64,000 nucleotides of DNA, taken from positions 96,544-160,543 of the forward strand of contig NZ_JAENXS010000006.1 in NCBI RefSeq assembly GCF_016612535.1, written 5' to 3'. The position numbers and the translations under genes are program-made. Positions within the stretch are counted from its first letter, which is position 1; each line of letters opens with the position of its first letter. Shown here piece by piece: positions 55,143-64,000 of the stretch. The DNA is from Bradyrhizobium diazoefficiens. Its GTDB lineage: Bacteria > Pseudomonadota > Alphaproteobacteria > Rhizobiales > Xanthobacteraceae. The notes under the pieces were generated by a model, which worked only from the letters and a program-made list of their open reading frames with translations, searched no databases and was not told where the DNA came from.

Positions 55143-56194
55143 TTGCTGAGCAGGTCCATCACGCGGCGGGAGATCATCTCCCGATTATCGGCGATCCATT
55201 TCGCGTCCGGTTCGATGGTCCTGCTCCAATTCGTCGGATTGGTCGGCATCGAGCCCCACTCCGCCTCGCTGAGATATTCACGGACTGCAGAGCTGGGAGT
55301 TGCGACCCCGACGTCCTCAGTGAATGCCGCATGTTCCTTGGGGTTGTGCAGAAAGAATTCGAGGAACCGATAGGCGGCGTCGCGGTTTGGCGCATCGCGC
55401 ACGATGCTCCAGTATGTGACGTTCTGAATCGACTCGTCATAGGAAAAACGCAGCGGCACGCCCTGCGCGATCGACGGCACGACGCGGCTGACCCAGAGCA
55501 GGCCCATCACTGCGTCACCATCGCGCATCGCAGCCTGGCTCTGCTCGCCCGTGCTCCACCAGACAGAGACGTGTGGTTTGATCTCCTCCAGTTTGCGGAG
55601 CGCCCGCTCGACGTCGAGCGGGAACAACCGTTCCTGTGGGACACCGTCGGCGAGCAGGGCGACCATCAGCAACCACGGATGGGCTGAGGGTGTGCTCGGC
55701 AGGCTTCGCGGACCTGGAAAAGTCTTCATATCCCAGAAATCGGCCCAGTTCTTCGGCTGCTTCTCGTTGAACTGCGTCGTGTTCCAGGTCAGCACCCCCG
55801 CTCCGATGCTTCGCAACACGCCATGCGGAGTGCAGGTGTTGGGCAGTTGGTTCTCCTTCGCGGCGGGAATCCGCGCGCACTCGATCGGCTCGAGCAGTTC
55901 CTGATATCGACCGATCAGATCCTCCGGAAAGGCGGTCACCACATCCCATTCGGTGCTTCTGGCCTGCCGCATGGCCGCGAGGCGCGCCCACTGCGGCCCG
56001 AGGCTGGCGCCGACTGGCGCGATGCGGATTGCCGTCTGGTTGGTGAAAGGCTGATAGAAGTGTCGCACCAGAGCTCGCTCGAAGGTCCCGCCGCTGGTGA
56101 CAACGACCAGAGGCCGTTGCTGCGCCTGGCTGCCGGCGCCAAACACCATCAGAGATGCGGCGAGAATCGCAGCAAGCCTCAGACTACAGTTCAT
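55139..56194 (-). CDS. ABC transporter substrate-binding protein
   Basis: A 351-residue exported protein: signal peptide LRLAAILAASLMVFGAGSQA, then a type II periplasmic binding fold (LVVVTSGGTFERALVRHFYQ, GVLTWNTTQFNEKQPKNWAD, YRFLEFFLHNPKEHAAF). It belongs to the PotD/Fe3+-type extracellular-solute group that serves PotABC-like importers, so it is the probable receptor of the importer encoded at 49.7-52.6 kb. Start at ATG 56,194 with gagggga upstream; it overlaps the end of the MmgE/PrpD gene and the start of the SDR gene, a tightly coupled operon. Confidence 0.85.
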   Translation of the reverse strand: MNCSLRLAAILAASLMVFGAGSQAQQRPLVVVTSGGTFERALVRHFYQPFTNQTAIRIAPVGASLGPQWARLAAMRQARSTEWDVVTAFPEDLIGRYQELLEPIECARIPAAKENQLPNTCTPHGVLRSIGAGVLTWNTTQFNEKQPKNWADFWDMKTFPGPRSLPSTPSAHPWLLMVALLADGVPQERLFPLDVERALRKLEEIKPHVSVWWSTGEQSQAAMRDGDAVMGLLWVSRVVPSIAQGVPLRFSYDESIQNVTYWSIVRDAPNRDAAYRFLEFFLHNPKEHAAFTEDVGVATPSSAVREYLSEAEWGSMPTNPTNWSRTIEPDAKWIADNREMISRRVMDLLSK

Positions 56195-57728
56195 CGGACT
56201 TCCCCTCTTTATAGCGGTTGCTCTCGCGGCAGTCTGGCTGTGCCAGGGCGGCAATCTCGCGCGCGCTTCTCGTCTCGATATCCAACAGAGCGTCAAGGAG
56301 CCGCTCCGCCTGGGGGGCGCCAAGGCTTGGCCTCACCAACACGTGGAACTTGCGCGCGATCTCATCGAGCCCGAAATGTGGCCCCCCCGGCGCTCCCCCC
56401 GGAATCTCTGCGTAGCCTTCACGAACAGATCCGTCAGCGAGCATAATCCTCAATCGGAACGGCAGCAGCGACCGCCGGAGGAAAGCGTCGTCCGCACCCG
56501 ACAGGAGCGACAGAGAAACCTTCGCTGCCAGCTCCCGCGCTTGCGGCTCTTCAAGTGCGCTTTCGACCAGACCCTCGGCAGAGGACCGCCCCAACAGTTC
56601 GAGCGCGATCAGCAGGGGAAGATGAAACTGCGCTTCGATGATTGTATCCGGCCACTCCCCGGCGAAGTCGCGAACGATTTCCCCAAACGTTACGACCTCG
56701 ATGCGAGCAACTTCGGCCGGTTTAATCGGCTGTTCGGCGGTCAGTGCGCGAAGGACATCCAGCGCCGGATGTACCCAGCGACAGCAGCCGTAGGGCTTGC
56801 AGCCGACCTGCATCAGTCGGAACTCGGAGCCGAGCCCTCGAGCCATTTCCGCGCTATCAAATCGGTCCGATCCCGCCATTCGCCAAAAGCCGGTTTCGCC
56901 ATCGAAGATGTCGCGGCTTCCGGCAAAGCCGCGCGCGGCGAGCGCGCCGGCGGTGACCGCGCCCATCGTTGCCCAAGCGTAATTGTTCTTCAGCCACGGC
57001 ATCGGGCGGCCATGGAACTTCCGCAGGAAGGGGACCGGCGCGTGCTGCGCCGCGAGGCCGAAGACGTCGCGCGTTGCTTCGGGCGATAGGCGATGAAGTC
57101 GCGAGACCGCGCTGGCCGCACCATAGATCTGCCAGGTCGCGAGGCCGAGAACATCGGCGGCGCGCTCCGGCGACGGGCGGATCGCGGCCCCCAATCGCAA
57201 GGACATCTCGTAACCTGCGATGATCGCCACCAGCAGTTCGCTACCGTGCCGATCAAGCTCTTCGGCCACCGCGATCGCACCAGGGATCACCGATGTTCCT
57301 GGATGGCCGAGCCTGACGAGGGAATCGTCGAAGCTCAGCAGCGTCGCCGCATAGGCGTTGACGGCGGCCGCCTGGGGAGCAGGCAGACGCGTTGATCGGC
57401 CGAACACCGCTGCCGTAGGCCTGCCACCATGACTTTCTTGATATTCGAGGAAGCTGGCCGCTATGCCCGTCTGGGCACCGGCGATTGCGCAGGCAACATT
57501 GTCCGCAACAAGCCATTTCGCCCAGGCTATGACGTTTGAGGGCAGGTCACCGTACCTGATCCTCGCTACATAATCTGCGATCTGTGCGGTCACACAGCTT
57601 TGCGTCGCCGGCATCGCATCGGGGTGGGACGCGTCGTTCAGGAGACCATTCGCGGTCACCCGTCCAGCAGCTTCTGCGGTCCAAGTGTGCTGCGGGATTT
57701 CGGTCGAGATATGATGCTGTTGTGTCAT
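56184..57728 (-). CDS. MmgE/PrpD-family protein
   Basis: A 514-residue protein of the MmgE/PrpD family, which includes 2-methylcitrate dehydratase, cis-aconitate decarboxylase and iminodisuccinate epimerase. Recognisable blocks: FGRSTRLPAPQAAAVNAYAA, SVIPGAIAVAEELDRHGSEL, KFHGRPMPWLKNNYAWATMG and MQVGCKPYGCCRWVHPALDV. Specific activity cannot be read. Start has gggaga seven bases upstream. First gene of an operon with a binding protein and an SDR, suggesting catabolism of the compound brought in by the importer; epimerisation or dehydration of an imino- or hydroxy-acid is plausible (inferred). Confidence 0.88.
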   Translation of the reverse strand: MTQQHHISTEIPQHTWTAEAAGRVTANGLLNDASHPDAMPATQSCVTAQIADYVARIRYGDLPSNVIAWAKWLVADNVACAIAGAQTGIAASFLEYQESHGGRPTAAVFGRSTRLPAPQAAAVNAYAATLLSFDDSLVRLGHPGTSVIPGAIAVAEELDRHGSELLVAIIAGYEMSLRLGAAIRPSPERAADVLGLATWQIYGAASAVSRLHRLSPEATRDVFGLAAQHAPVPFLRKFHGRPMPWLKNNYAWATMGAVTAGALAARGFAGSRDIFDGETGFWRMAGSDRFDSAEMARGLGSEFRLMQVGCKPYGCCRWVHPALDVLRALTAEQPIKPAEVARIEVVTFGEIVRDFAGEWPDTIIEAQFHLPLLIALELLGRSSAEGLVESALEEPQARELAAKVSLSLLSGADDAFLRRSLLPFRLRIMLADGSVREGYAEIPGGAPGGPHFGLDEIARKFHVLVRPSLGAPQAERLLDALLDIETRSAREIAALAQPDCRESNRYKEGKSDEL

Positions 57729-57799
57729 GGGCAGTCTCCCTGATCCCGGAGTGCCCGGCGGCGGCAGATCGCCCCGCCATCGGCACGCCCGCAGTCGCT

Positions 57800-58558
57800 T
57801 TACCGCTGCTCCTGTAGCGCGGGACCACGCTTGCTAACAATTTGCTCGGCGGGACTCCGCGACGATACTGCTGATGCGCCTCTGTCGTGACTATTGATCA
57901 AGCTTCTCAACTCGTCGCCGGTGGTCCAGAGAAGCCAATCGTCGTCCACAATATCCTCCGCCACAAGCTGCAGTTCGGATCCACGAGGTTCAGAGTGCGC
58001 TACATCGTACACGCGCTTATCTATCGACCAGCGCCCAGCAAGTGCGCACGTAAAGTCAGGGGCCCACATAGCGAGTGACACGCCTCGCATTATCCCCGCC
58101 ATGATCTTCGTTAGACCTTGCCCTCTAAAATCTGTTCGCACCCAAAGGTCCCCGTGATAGACTACCTTTCCGGTGATCCTCCGTGCGCTAGGTGCATTGC
58201 AGATGCAGCGATCTTGGGGATGTGCCTGTTTGTCCGGGTCTGCATAAAAGAATTTCAGAGATTGGAGATGTTCGGCGAGGTTGCTTTGCGAGAGGTCATA
58301 TAGCCGAGCCGCATCGACGAGAGCGACCTCATTATTCGCATCGACGCCCACCACCCAATATCCTTCGCCAGTTTTGATGGGCGAGCGATCCGGCCGGAAG
58401 ATTGGGTACGTCTTTCCTTTAGTTGGAGTCGCCTCTGTTATCGAGACATATTCATGAAAGTCGAATCCTATCGAAAGATTGATGCCCGTCTGGATGGCTG
58501 CCTCGTCGTACGACTGGATGAAGCGCGAGACGCGCAACGGATCGACTAAGCCTTTCAT
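57800..58558 (-). CDS. GNAT-like acetyltransferase
   Basis: A 252-residue protein with a probable GNAT acetyl-CoA loop (LWVRTDFRGQGLTKIMAGIM, the RxxGxG/A-type pyrophosphate loop in R-G-Q-G-L) near residue 140. The N-terminal half (GFDFHEYVSITEATPTKGKT, YWVVGVDANNEVALVDAARL) matches no domain I know. ATG 58,558 is preceded by gagagaggg. It lies 70 bases upstream of the MmgE/PrpD operon on the same strand but is lower in GC with poorer codon adaptation than its neighbours, so it may be a separate insertion. Confidence 0.6.
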   Translation of the reverse strand: MKGLVDPLRVSRFIQSYDEAAIQTGINLSIGFDFHEYVSITEATPTKGKTYPIFRPDRSPIKTGEGYWVVGVDANNEVALVDAARLYDLSQSNLAEHLQSLKFFYADPDKQAHPQDRCICNAPSARRITGKVVYHGDLWVRTDFRGQGLTKIMAGIMRGVSLAMWAPDFTCALAGRWSIDKRVYDVAHSEPRGSELQLVAEDIVDDDWLLWTTGDELRSLINSHDRGASAVSSRSPAEQIVSKRGPALQEQR

Positions 58559-59449
58559 TGTTATACCCTCTCTCTTATCGCCCGTGGGGCCACGTAGTAG
58601 GTCACAGTACATGATCGAGGAGCGTCGGGAGACTACCTACTCTGGGAGGACGTTGCGACCTGGCTATGCTGGCCTCCGCAACACAGTACGTAGTATCCCG
58701 TTGAGCCGCCGCATTGTGCCGACAAATGGGTTTGGCGGGTGCAGGAACCCGCACGCACGACTCTGGTTTGCCGGAAACACACCCTGGCACCATCTCACAC
58801 TCTGCCGTCGGGCCGTTGACAGAGTCTTTTGCACTGCTCACCGCAAAGAAGCATATCCGTTAGAAGATGTTCTAGGACCGCATTATGAGAAACAGCAACG
58901 CCGCTCTGCACGAATGAGCGAGCGAGCAACCTTCAGCCAGCAGGATCGATCTTGAGTGTGGATCATTATGCCCACGCGTTCTTTCCCAAAGGGGTCGACG
59001 AAGTGGAGCTGCTTCAATTGGGAGGATCGACTTCCGCTAGCTCATCCTCTGGAGTCGCAGACGGGCCGAACGCCACACCCGGCACTGCTCCAGCACTGGA
59101 GTCGCGTCCCGTTCAACAGGTAGTCCCGAGATGTGGCTCATTTTGAGAATTCCAATGCTTCAGCAGATCCGCGCCTTTGACGGCCCGACCGGCTCCCGAG
59201 ATTTCGAGAGGAAAATTGTCGAGGAGAGGCAAGGGACCAATTTCCCTCTCCAGAAGGAGGCTGGGAACGGGCAAAGCACCCGATGATCGCGCAGTTATCA
59301 AATCATATCGTCCTACCCCGAGCGCATCAAAGCATCGCGTTGAACCAATCAGCCGCACATTTTCGGCCCTGGACGAACCCACATTAGAAGAATTCGGCTT
59401 GATAGCCGGATATACTTGCAGAGCTCCTGACGGCCGGAAAGGAACAGTG
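58559..59449. other. Gene-poor divergent gap
   Basis: About 890 bases between the minus-strand GNAT-like gene and the plus-strand aminotransferase. Short frames only; both promoters should be here. No operator recognised. Confidence 0.4.
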
Positions 59450-60802
59450 ATGAATGTTGTCGAGCCTCTCAGCGTCAATTCGGCCTTAGATGAGGCGCTT
59501 CGCGGTGCCATCGGCTCCTATGTGGCGCGCAATCCCTGCAGTGCGAAGCAGCATGCGTCGGCGTGCGCAGCCATGCCCGGCGGCAACACCCGCACTGTGT
59601 TGTTCCATGAGCCGTTCCCGTTGACGATCCATTACGGGAAGGGCTCCGCAGTGTTCGACGCCGACGGCCATCGCTATTTCGATTTCATGGGCGAGTACAC
59701 GGCGGGCCTTGCCGGGCATTCCAATCCGTTCATCGGCGAGGCAATCAAGCAGGCGGTCGACAACGGACTGAGCCTTTCGGGCCACACGCGCGTGGAGGCG
59801 GACTTTGCTGCGATCATTGCAAAGCGCTTTCCAGCGATGGAGCTGTTGCGTTTCACCAATTCCGGAACTGAGGCGACGCTGCTAGCGTTGACGCTCGCGC
59901 GCGTCGTGACCGGCAAAAAGAAGGTGATGGCTTTTGATGGCGCCTATCATGGCTCCGTGTTCGCTTTTAAGGCAGCGGTCAATCAGGTTAACGTGCCGTT
60001 CGATTGGCTGCTTGCGCCCTACAATGACGCTGCCGCGGCGGCAAAGCTGATCGCGCGGCATGCCGGCAATATCGCCGCTGTCATCGTCGAACCGATGCAG
60101 GGCTCTGGCGGCTGCATTCCCGCCGAACGAGATTTCCTGTTGGCGCTACGCAAGGAGACCGAGAAGGTTGGCGCGCTGCTAGTGTTCGATGAGGTGATGA
60201 CCTCGCGTCTTGCGCCTGGCGGACTGCAGACGCGCTACAGCATTCGTCCAGACCTGATGACGCTTGGCAAGTATGTGGCAGGCGGTCTGTCATTCGGCGC
60301 CTTCGGCGGTCGCGCCGACTTGATGCAGCGTTTCGATCCGCGCAAGCCCGGCGCCCTCGCCCATGCCGGCACCTTCAACAACAACGTGCTTACCATGTCC
60401 GCCGGCGTTGCGATGATGACGAAAGTCGTCACGCAGCACGCGCTGGATCGCGTCAATGCGCGCGGCGAGGCGCTGCGTACACGGCTGGAGGCGCTGTGCC
60501 GGGAGCATCATGTCCCCCTGTGTGTCACCGGGGTGGGTTCGCTGTTCACCATCCACGGCGTCGCGGGACCGGTGAGATCGATTGCCGACGTCAACGCGCA
60601 GGATCAGCGCATCAAGGAACTAATGTTCTTCGATCTTCTCGAGCAGGGAATCTACTTTGCCCGGCGCGGCATGGCGGCGCTTTCGTTCGAGATTGATGAC
60701 GCAGCCTGCGAAGCTTTTAGCGCCGCTTTCGAGCAATTTCTCAAGCTGCGGGGACCGTTGTTTGCGACAGACGCGATCAGCCCACGCCGCGCTCGCGGCT
60801 GA
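59450..60802 (+). CDS. Class III aminotransferase, glutamate-1-semialdehyde aminomutase-like
   Basis: A 450-residue fold-type I PLP enzyme. It resembles HemL-type aminomutases: MPGGNTRTVLFHEPFPLTIH, YFDFMGEYTAGLAGHSNPFI, LLRFTNSGTEATLLALTLAR, VEPMQGSGGCIP, LLVFDEVMTSRLAPGG and the PLP lysine in TLGKYVAGGLSFGAFGG. It ends with the family's short C-terminal domain. The setting (binding protein and phosphotriesterase-like hydrolase) argues for a catabolic amine or beta-amino-acid transaminase rather than tetrapyrrole synthesis. ATG 59,450 follows aaagga. Earlier in-frame ATGs would add a nonhomologous leader. Confidence 0.88.
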   Translation: MNVVEPLSVNSALDEALRGAIGSYVARNPCSAKQHASACAAMPGGNTRTVLFHEPFPLTIHYGKGSAVFDADGHRYFDFMGEYTAGLAGHSNPFIGEAIKQAVDNGLSLSGHTRVEADFAAIIAKRFPAMELLRFTNSGTEATLLALTLARVVTGKKKVMAFDGAYHGSVFAFKAAVNQVNVPFDWLLAPYNDAAAAAKLIARHAGNIAAVIVEPMQGSGGCIPAERDFLLALRKETEKVGALLVFDEVMTSRLAPGGLQTRYSIRPDLMTLGKYVAGGLSFGAFGGRADLMQRFDPRKPGALAHAGTFNNNVLTMSAGVAMMTKVVTQHALDRVNARGEALRTRLEALCREHHVPLCVTGVGSLFTIHGVAGPVRSIADVNAQDQRIKELMFFDLLEQGIYFARRGMAALSFEIDDAACEAFSAAFEQFLKLRGPLFATDAISPRRARG

Positions 60803-60876
60803 TCCGCGTCTCGAGGGTGCGCAACAATTTCTCGAACAGAACAATGCGCTCGGAGCGCACATTCAGGGGCACGTCC

Positions 60877-61866
60877 ATGTCCAATCCAAGCCGCCGCACC
60901 GTGCTCGCTGCTAGCGCCACCGCGCTGTCGTTGCGGTTCATCGGCCGTGCGTCCGCCCAAGCGCAATGGCCGAGGCGGGTGGTCAAGGTGGTCGTACCGT
61001 TTGCAGCCGGCGGTACAACCGACATTCTCGGCCGGCTGATGGCGCAAAGGTTATCTGAGGAATACGGCCAGCAGTTCATCGTCGAGAACAAGGCAGGCGC
61101 CGGGGGTAACCTCGGCGCCGATTACGTTGCGAAGGCTGATCCGGATGGCTACACTCTCGTGATCGGCACGCCCGGTCCGCACGTCATCAACCAGTATATC
61201 TACAGGAATCAGCCGTTCGACGGCGCAAAGGACCTTGCGCCCGTCGTGGTGATTGCGCGCGTGCCCAACCTGATCTCGGTCAATCTCGATGTGAAGGCGA
61301 AGACGCTGCAGGAGCTCATCGCGCTCGCCAAGGCCAACCCGGGCAAACTGTCTTACGCATCGCCGGGCACAGGCGGCACTGGCCACGTGGCGACCGAGCT
61401 ATTGAAGTCGATGGCCGGCATCGATTTGCTACACGTGCCCTATCGCGGCAGTGCGCCGGCGCTCACTGACGTGATCGGAGGCCGGGTCGAGATGTCGCTC
61501 GACAATCTTCCTGCGGCGCTGCCGTATGTGGAGGGTGGCAAGCTCCGCGCACTCGCCGTCACCACCGCAAAACGCTGGCCGGAATTGCCGGACCTGCCGA
61601 CGGTCGCGGAAGCCGGGGTCCCGGGTTACGAGGCCTCGTCCTGGTTCTCGATCGCGGCTCCCGCCAACACGCGGGCAGACATCATCACCAGGCTCAACAG
61701 GAGCGCGAACAGCTACCTGGCGGACAAGGAGATGGCAGGGAAGATGCGCAAGCTCGGCGCCGATCCGGTCGGCGGCTCGCCCGAAGAGATGGCGAGGCTG
61801 ATCGCCGGTGAGAACGTCAAATGGAAGAAGGCGATCGAGTTCGCCGGACTTAAGCCGGAGCAGTGA
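60877..61866 (+). CDS. Bug/TctC-family periplasmic solute-binding protein
   Basis: A 329-residue exported protein with a twin-arginine-like signal (PSRRTVLAASATALSLRFIG). The mature part shows Bug family marks: VVPFAAGGTTDILGRLMAQR, FIVENKAGAGGNLGADYVAK, ANPGKLSYASPGTGGTGHVA, DLPTVAEAGVPGYEASSWFS. Bug proteins bind carboxylates, amides or aromatics for tripartite tricarboxylate transporters. No TctA/TctB membrane genes are adjacent, which is common for Bug proteins. Start ATG 60,877 has agggg eight bases upstream. Confidence 0.9.
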   Translation: MSNPSRRTVLAASATALSLRFIGRASAQAQWPRRVVKVVVPFAAGGTTDILGRLMAQRLSEEYGQQFIVENKAGAGGNLGADYVAKADPDGYTLVIGTPGPHVINQYIYRNQPFDGAKDLAPVVVIARVPNLISVNLDVKAKTLQELIALAKANPGKLSYASPGTGGTGHVATELLKSMAGIDLLHVPYRGSAPALTDVIGGRVEMSLDNLPAALPYVEGGKLRALAVTTAKRWPELPDLPTVAEAGVPGYEASSWFSIAAPANTRADIITRLNRSANSYLADKEMAGKMRKLGADPVGGSPEEMARLIAGENVKWKKAIEFAGLKPEQ

Positions 61867-61874
61867 GGCTACCC

Positions 61875-62921
61875 ATGTTGAAGCTCGACAGACTGGCGCT
61901 GAAAGGGTGGGCGCAAACGGTGCTGGGGATCGTCGACCCCGCCGCCTTAGGACCCACTTTGATGCACGAGCACATCATCTGCGATATCACGCCGCCGAAA
62001 TATGTTGCGGCCGGCATCGAAGACCTCGAGATCGAGCTTTGCAATTGTTGGCAGATCAACTACGGGCAAAGGCGATCCGGCCTCAAAACCAAGCTCAACC
62101 AGCGAGATATCGCGGTAAACGAAATCCGTGAGATGGTCGCTGCGGGCGGACGCACCATTGTCGAGCTCACCTCGGGCGGCTTGAAACCGGACCCTGTCGG
62201 ACTTGCGGATATCTCGCGGGCCAGCGGAGCTCATGTTGTGATGGGCTGCGGTCATTATGTCCACGAGTTCCAGGACCAGCGGAATCACGACCGAACAGCC
62301 GAGGACTTCGCGTCTGAAATGGTCTCGCAGGTCCTGGAAGGTGCGTGGGGAACTGACGTGCGCGCCGGAATCATCGGCGAGATCGGTTGTCAAGCGCCGT
62401 GGACCTGCCTTGAGCGGCGCGTGATGCAGGGCGCGATCCTTGCGCAGCAGGAGACCGGCGCTGCGATCAACGTGCATCCTGGCCGTCATGAAGACCAGCC
62501 GCAGGAGGTGGCGGAATTCTTCTTGAAGCAGGGCGCGCCGATGGATCGCATGGTGATAAGCCACATCGACCGTACGATCTTTGACGAGTATCGACTGCTG
62601 CGCCTTGCCGAGACGGGCTGCGTCATCGAGTTCGACCTGTTTGGCATGGAGCAGTCCTACTACAGTCACGCGGACATCGACATGCCGAACGATGCTGTGC
62701 GCCTACGCCTGATGCGAGCACTGGTCAAGCGCGGGCATCTCGAGCAGATCGTGATCAGTCACGACATCTGCCACCGTACGCGTCTAACGCGTTTCGGCGG
62801 GCACGGCTATCAGCACATCTTCACCAATGTGATCCCGATGATGCGTCGCCGCGGCTATAGCGAGACTGAGATCGACACGATCATCCTCCGGACACCGAAA
62901 CGGCTGCTGACCTTCGTCTGA
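61875..62921 (+). CDS. Phosphotriesterase-family metal-dependent hydrolase
   Basis: A 348-residue amidohydrolase-superfamily protein. The N-terminal ALGPTLMHEHIICD is the HxH metal motif (LGxTxxHEH), GIIGEIGC sits where the bridging residue lies, AAINVHPGRH and MVISHIDRTIFDEYRLL give the two further metal histidines, and VISHDICHRTRLTRFGGHGY holds the final metal Asp. Relatives include phosphotriesterases, lactonases and resiniferatoxin-binding homologues; here a lactone or amide is as likely as a phosphoester. Start ATG 61,875 has gagg seven bases upstream, nine bases after the TctC-like gene. Confidence 0.88.
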   Translation: MLKLDRLALKGWAQTVLGIVDPAALGPTLMHEHIICDITPPKYVAAGIEDLEIELCNCWQINYGQRRSGLKTKLNQRDIAVNEIREMVAAGGRTIVELTSGGLKPDPVGLADISRASGAHVVMGCGHYVHEFQDQRNHDRTAEDFASEMVSQVLEGAWGTDVRAGIIGEIGCQAPWTCLERRVMQGAILAQQETGAAINVHPGRHEDQPQEVAEFFLKQGAPMDRMVISHIDRTIFDEYRLLRLAETGCVIEFDLFGMEQSYYSHADIDMPNDAVRLRLMRALVKRGHLEQIVISHDICHRTRLTRFGGHGYQHIFTNVIPMMRRRGYSETEIDTIILRTPKRLLTFV

Positions 62922-63243
62922 TCGCGCACTCCTCTGGGCTCATCGCCGCAGCTCCCGAATGAACGGCAGCATCCGAGCGCGTTCGCAGGTCGCAATCAGC
63001 CGAGGTAGACTAGCGATCGTTCTCAGCTGCTCCGACGGGCACACGTCCCAATGGGGGCAGCATGAGGTGATCTGGTCTTCATAGGCTGGGCACGGTCTTC
63101 AATCGTCCGCCAGCCTGTTGAACACGTGCTCTGCACTCCGTCTGAGTAATGAAAGAGACTGGTGACCGAAACAGGTGCAACCGGCAATAGCGCGAGAACG
63201 AACCTAAGCGCACGGCTTTTGCCTTGGGGACGTAACCAAAGCC
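62922..63243. other. Convergent intergenic gap
   Basis: About 320 bases between the hydrolase end and the convergent FadJ-like gene end. No gene or clear terminator recognised. Confidence 0.4.
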
Positions 63244-64000
63244 TCAATATTCCCGCTTCGCCTGTTTGAGGTGTCCCGCTAAGAAGGACAAATGCCTCAT
63301 TACGCCGCTTTTCGACGCCGGGGCCAGTGACGCGAACGTCTTGCCTTCATCGGCGAGCTTCTTCAGCAGCGGTGCCGGCTCGAGGTTCGGGTCGTTGGTC
63401 TCCTTGGCGTAGAAGGCCAGGCGATCGGAGATATGCTTGAGGCCAACACTGTCGGCCCAGTACATCGGGCCGCCGCGGTAGATCGGCCAGCCATAGCCAT
63501 AGAGCCAGACCACATCGATGTCGGAGGGCCGCGCCGCGATGCCTTCGGCGAGAATCTTCGCGCCCTCGTTGATCATGGGATACATCATGCGCTCGAGGAT
63601 CTCCTCGTCGCTGACCACGCGCTTCTTGCGGCCGAGACGCAGCATCGTCTCGTCGATCAACTTCTCGACCTCCGGATCTGGCATCGGCGCGCGCGAGCCG
63701 GCTTCATACTTGTAGTAGCCCTTGCCGGTCTTCTGGCCGAAGCGGCCGACTTCGCACAGCGCATCCGCAATCTCCGACTTGATGCCGCGATCCTTGCGCG
63801 AGCGCCAACTGACGTCAAGGCCGGCGAGGTCGCTCATCGCGAACGGCCCCATCGGCATGCCGAATTTCGTCACCACGGCGTCGACCTGCTGCGGCAGGGC
63901 GCCTTCGAACAGCAGCTTTTCCGACTGCTTGCCGCGCTGGGCCAGCATGCGGTTGCCGACGAAGCCGTCGCAGACGCCGACCACGGCCGGTACTTTCGCA
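63244..64000 (-). CDS. C-terminal part of a FadB/FadJ-type multifunctional enzyme (partial)
   Basis: The gene runs off the right edge; ~252 C-terminal residues are present. CDGFVGNRML is the closing strand of the 3-hydroxyacyl-CoA dehydrogenase Rossmann domain, MPMGPFAMSDLAGLDVSWRS and GRFGQKTGKGYYKYE are the 3HCDH C-terminal signature, followed by ERMMYPMINEGAKILAEGIA and VWLYGYGWPIYRGGPMYWAD of the second C-terminal repeat, as in bifunctional enoyl-CoA hydratase/3-hydroxyacyl-CoA dehydrogenases of beta-oxidation. G/C-ending codons resemble core chromosomal genes. The hydratase half would lie beyond 64,000. Confidence 0.88.
   Translation of the reverse strand, partial: AKVPAVVGVCDGFVGNRMLAQRGKQSEKLLFEGALPQQVDAVVTKFGMPMGPFAMSDLAGLDVSWRSRKDRGIKSEIADALCEVGRFGQKTGKGYYKYEAGSRAPMPDPEVEKLIDETMLRLGRKKRVVSDEEILERMMYPMINEGAKILAEGIAARPSDIDVVWLYGYGWPIYRGGPMYWADSVGLKHISDRLAFYAKETNDPNLEPAPLLKKLADEGKTFASLAPASKSGVMRHLSFLAGHLKQAKREY

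Noticed and set aside
59177..59449. 91-residue N-terminal extension of the class III aminotransferase
   Set aside because: The extension is arginine/serine-rich and unlike the family; a good ribosome-binding site and ATG at 59,450 match the expected start.
1..64000. CRISPR array, rRNA, prophage or integrase module
   Set aside because: I saw no regularly spaced direct repeats, no rRNA sequence, and no intact integrase or phage structural gene in the window.

Overview
The window reads as accessory DNA of a Bradyrhizobium-type alphaproteobacterium, probably part of a symbiosis or other genomic island. The strongest taxonomic clue is an avidin gene close to bradavidin of Bradyrhizobium (26,938-27,441, minus). 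Fitting signs are moderate-to-high GC, long gene-poor gaps, and many decayed fragments: IS110 and IS3 transposases, a group II intron maturase tail, and pieces of PdxA, PEP mutase, GntR and cytochrome P450 genes. No rRNA, tRNA, CRISPR array or nod gene was found, and I see no convincing nod box or NifA site.

Layout. 0-2.8 kb: a P450 5' remnant, a methyltransferase-like gene and a small exported Cys-rich protein. 2.9-8.5 kb: an MCC/GCC-type acyl-CoA carboxylase whose alpha subunit is split into two ORFs, plus an acyl-CoA ligase. 9-13.5 kb: IS debris, a PurC-like gene with a HAD phosphatase, and an intact CYP153-like P450. 14.4-16.5 kb: an AbiE-type (type IV) toxin-antitoxin pair followed by a truncated nuclease-like gene. 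16.9-23.9 kb (minus): an operon of a membrane patatin-like lipase, a monohaem protein and a RoxA-like dihaem cytochrome. 24-30 kb: a decayed secreted-protein gene, a membrane protein, a second P450 scar, the avidin, a MauG/CcpA-type dihaem peroxidase and a PEP-mutase fragment.

30.9-38.3 kb (minus): a six-gene cluster of radical SAM-SPASM protein, Gfo/Idh/MocA oxidoreductase, frameshifted methyltransferase, YqcI/YcgG protein, amino-acid permease and lysine-2,3-aminomutase-like enzyme. It looks like an uncharacterised pathway for modifying and exporting or importing an amino-acid-derived small molecule, and is the best candidate for an undescribed system here. 39-45.5 kb: a small conserved protein, a pdxA pseudogene, a tandem CaiB CoA-transferase and an orphan alpha-oxoamine synthase.

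46-48.4 kb: a high-GC, core-like pair of acyl-CoA dehydrogenase and APH-type kinase, the ACAD10/11 (4-hydroxyacyl-CoA) arrangement. 48.6-64 kb: a formyltransferase; a polyamine/opine-type ABC importer (ATPase and two permeases) whose binding protein lies in a neighbouring minus-strand operon with an SDR and an MmgE/PrpD protein; a GNAT-like protein; a class III aminotransferase, Bug/TctC binding protein and phosphotriesterase-like hydrolase in one operon; and the partial 3' end of a FadB/FadJ-type enzyme running off the edge.

Several genes (CYP153, RoxA-like cytochrome, acyl-CoA ligase, MCC/GCC carboxylase, CoA-transferase, ACAD/kinase, FadJ) would fit oxidation of hydrocarbon, isoprenoid or fatty acyl chains. 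They lie in separate transcription units, so a shared pathway is inference.
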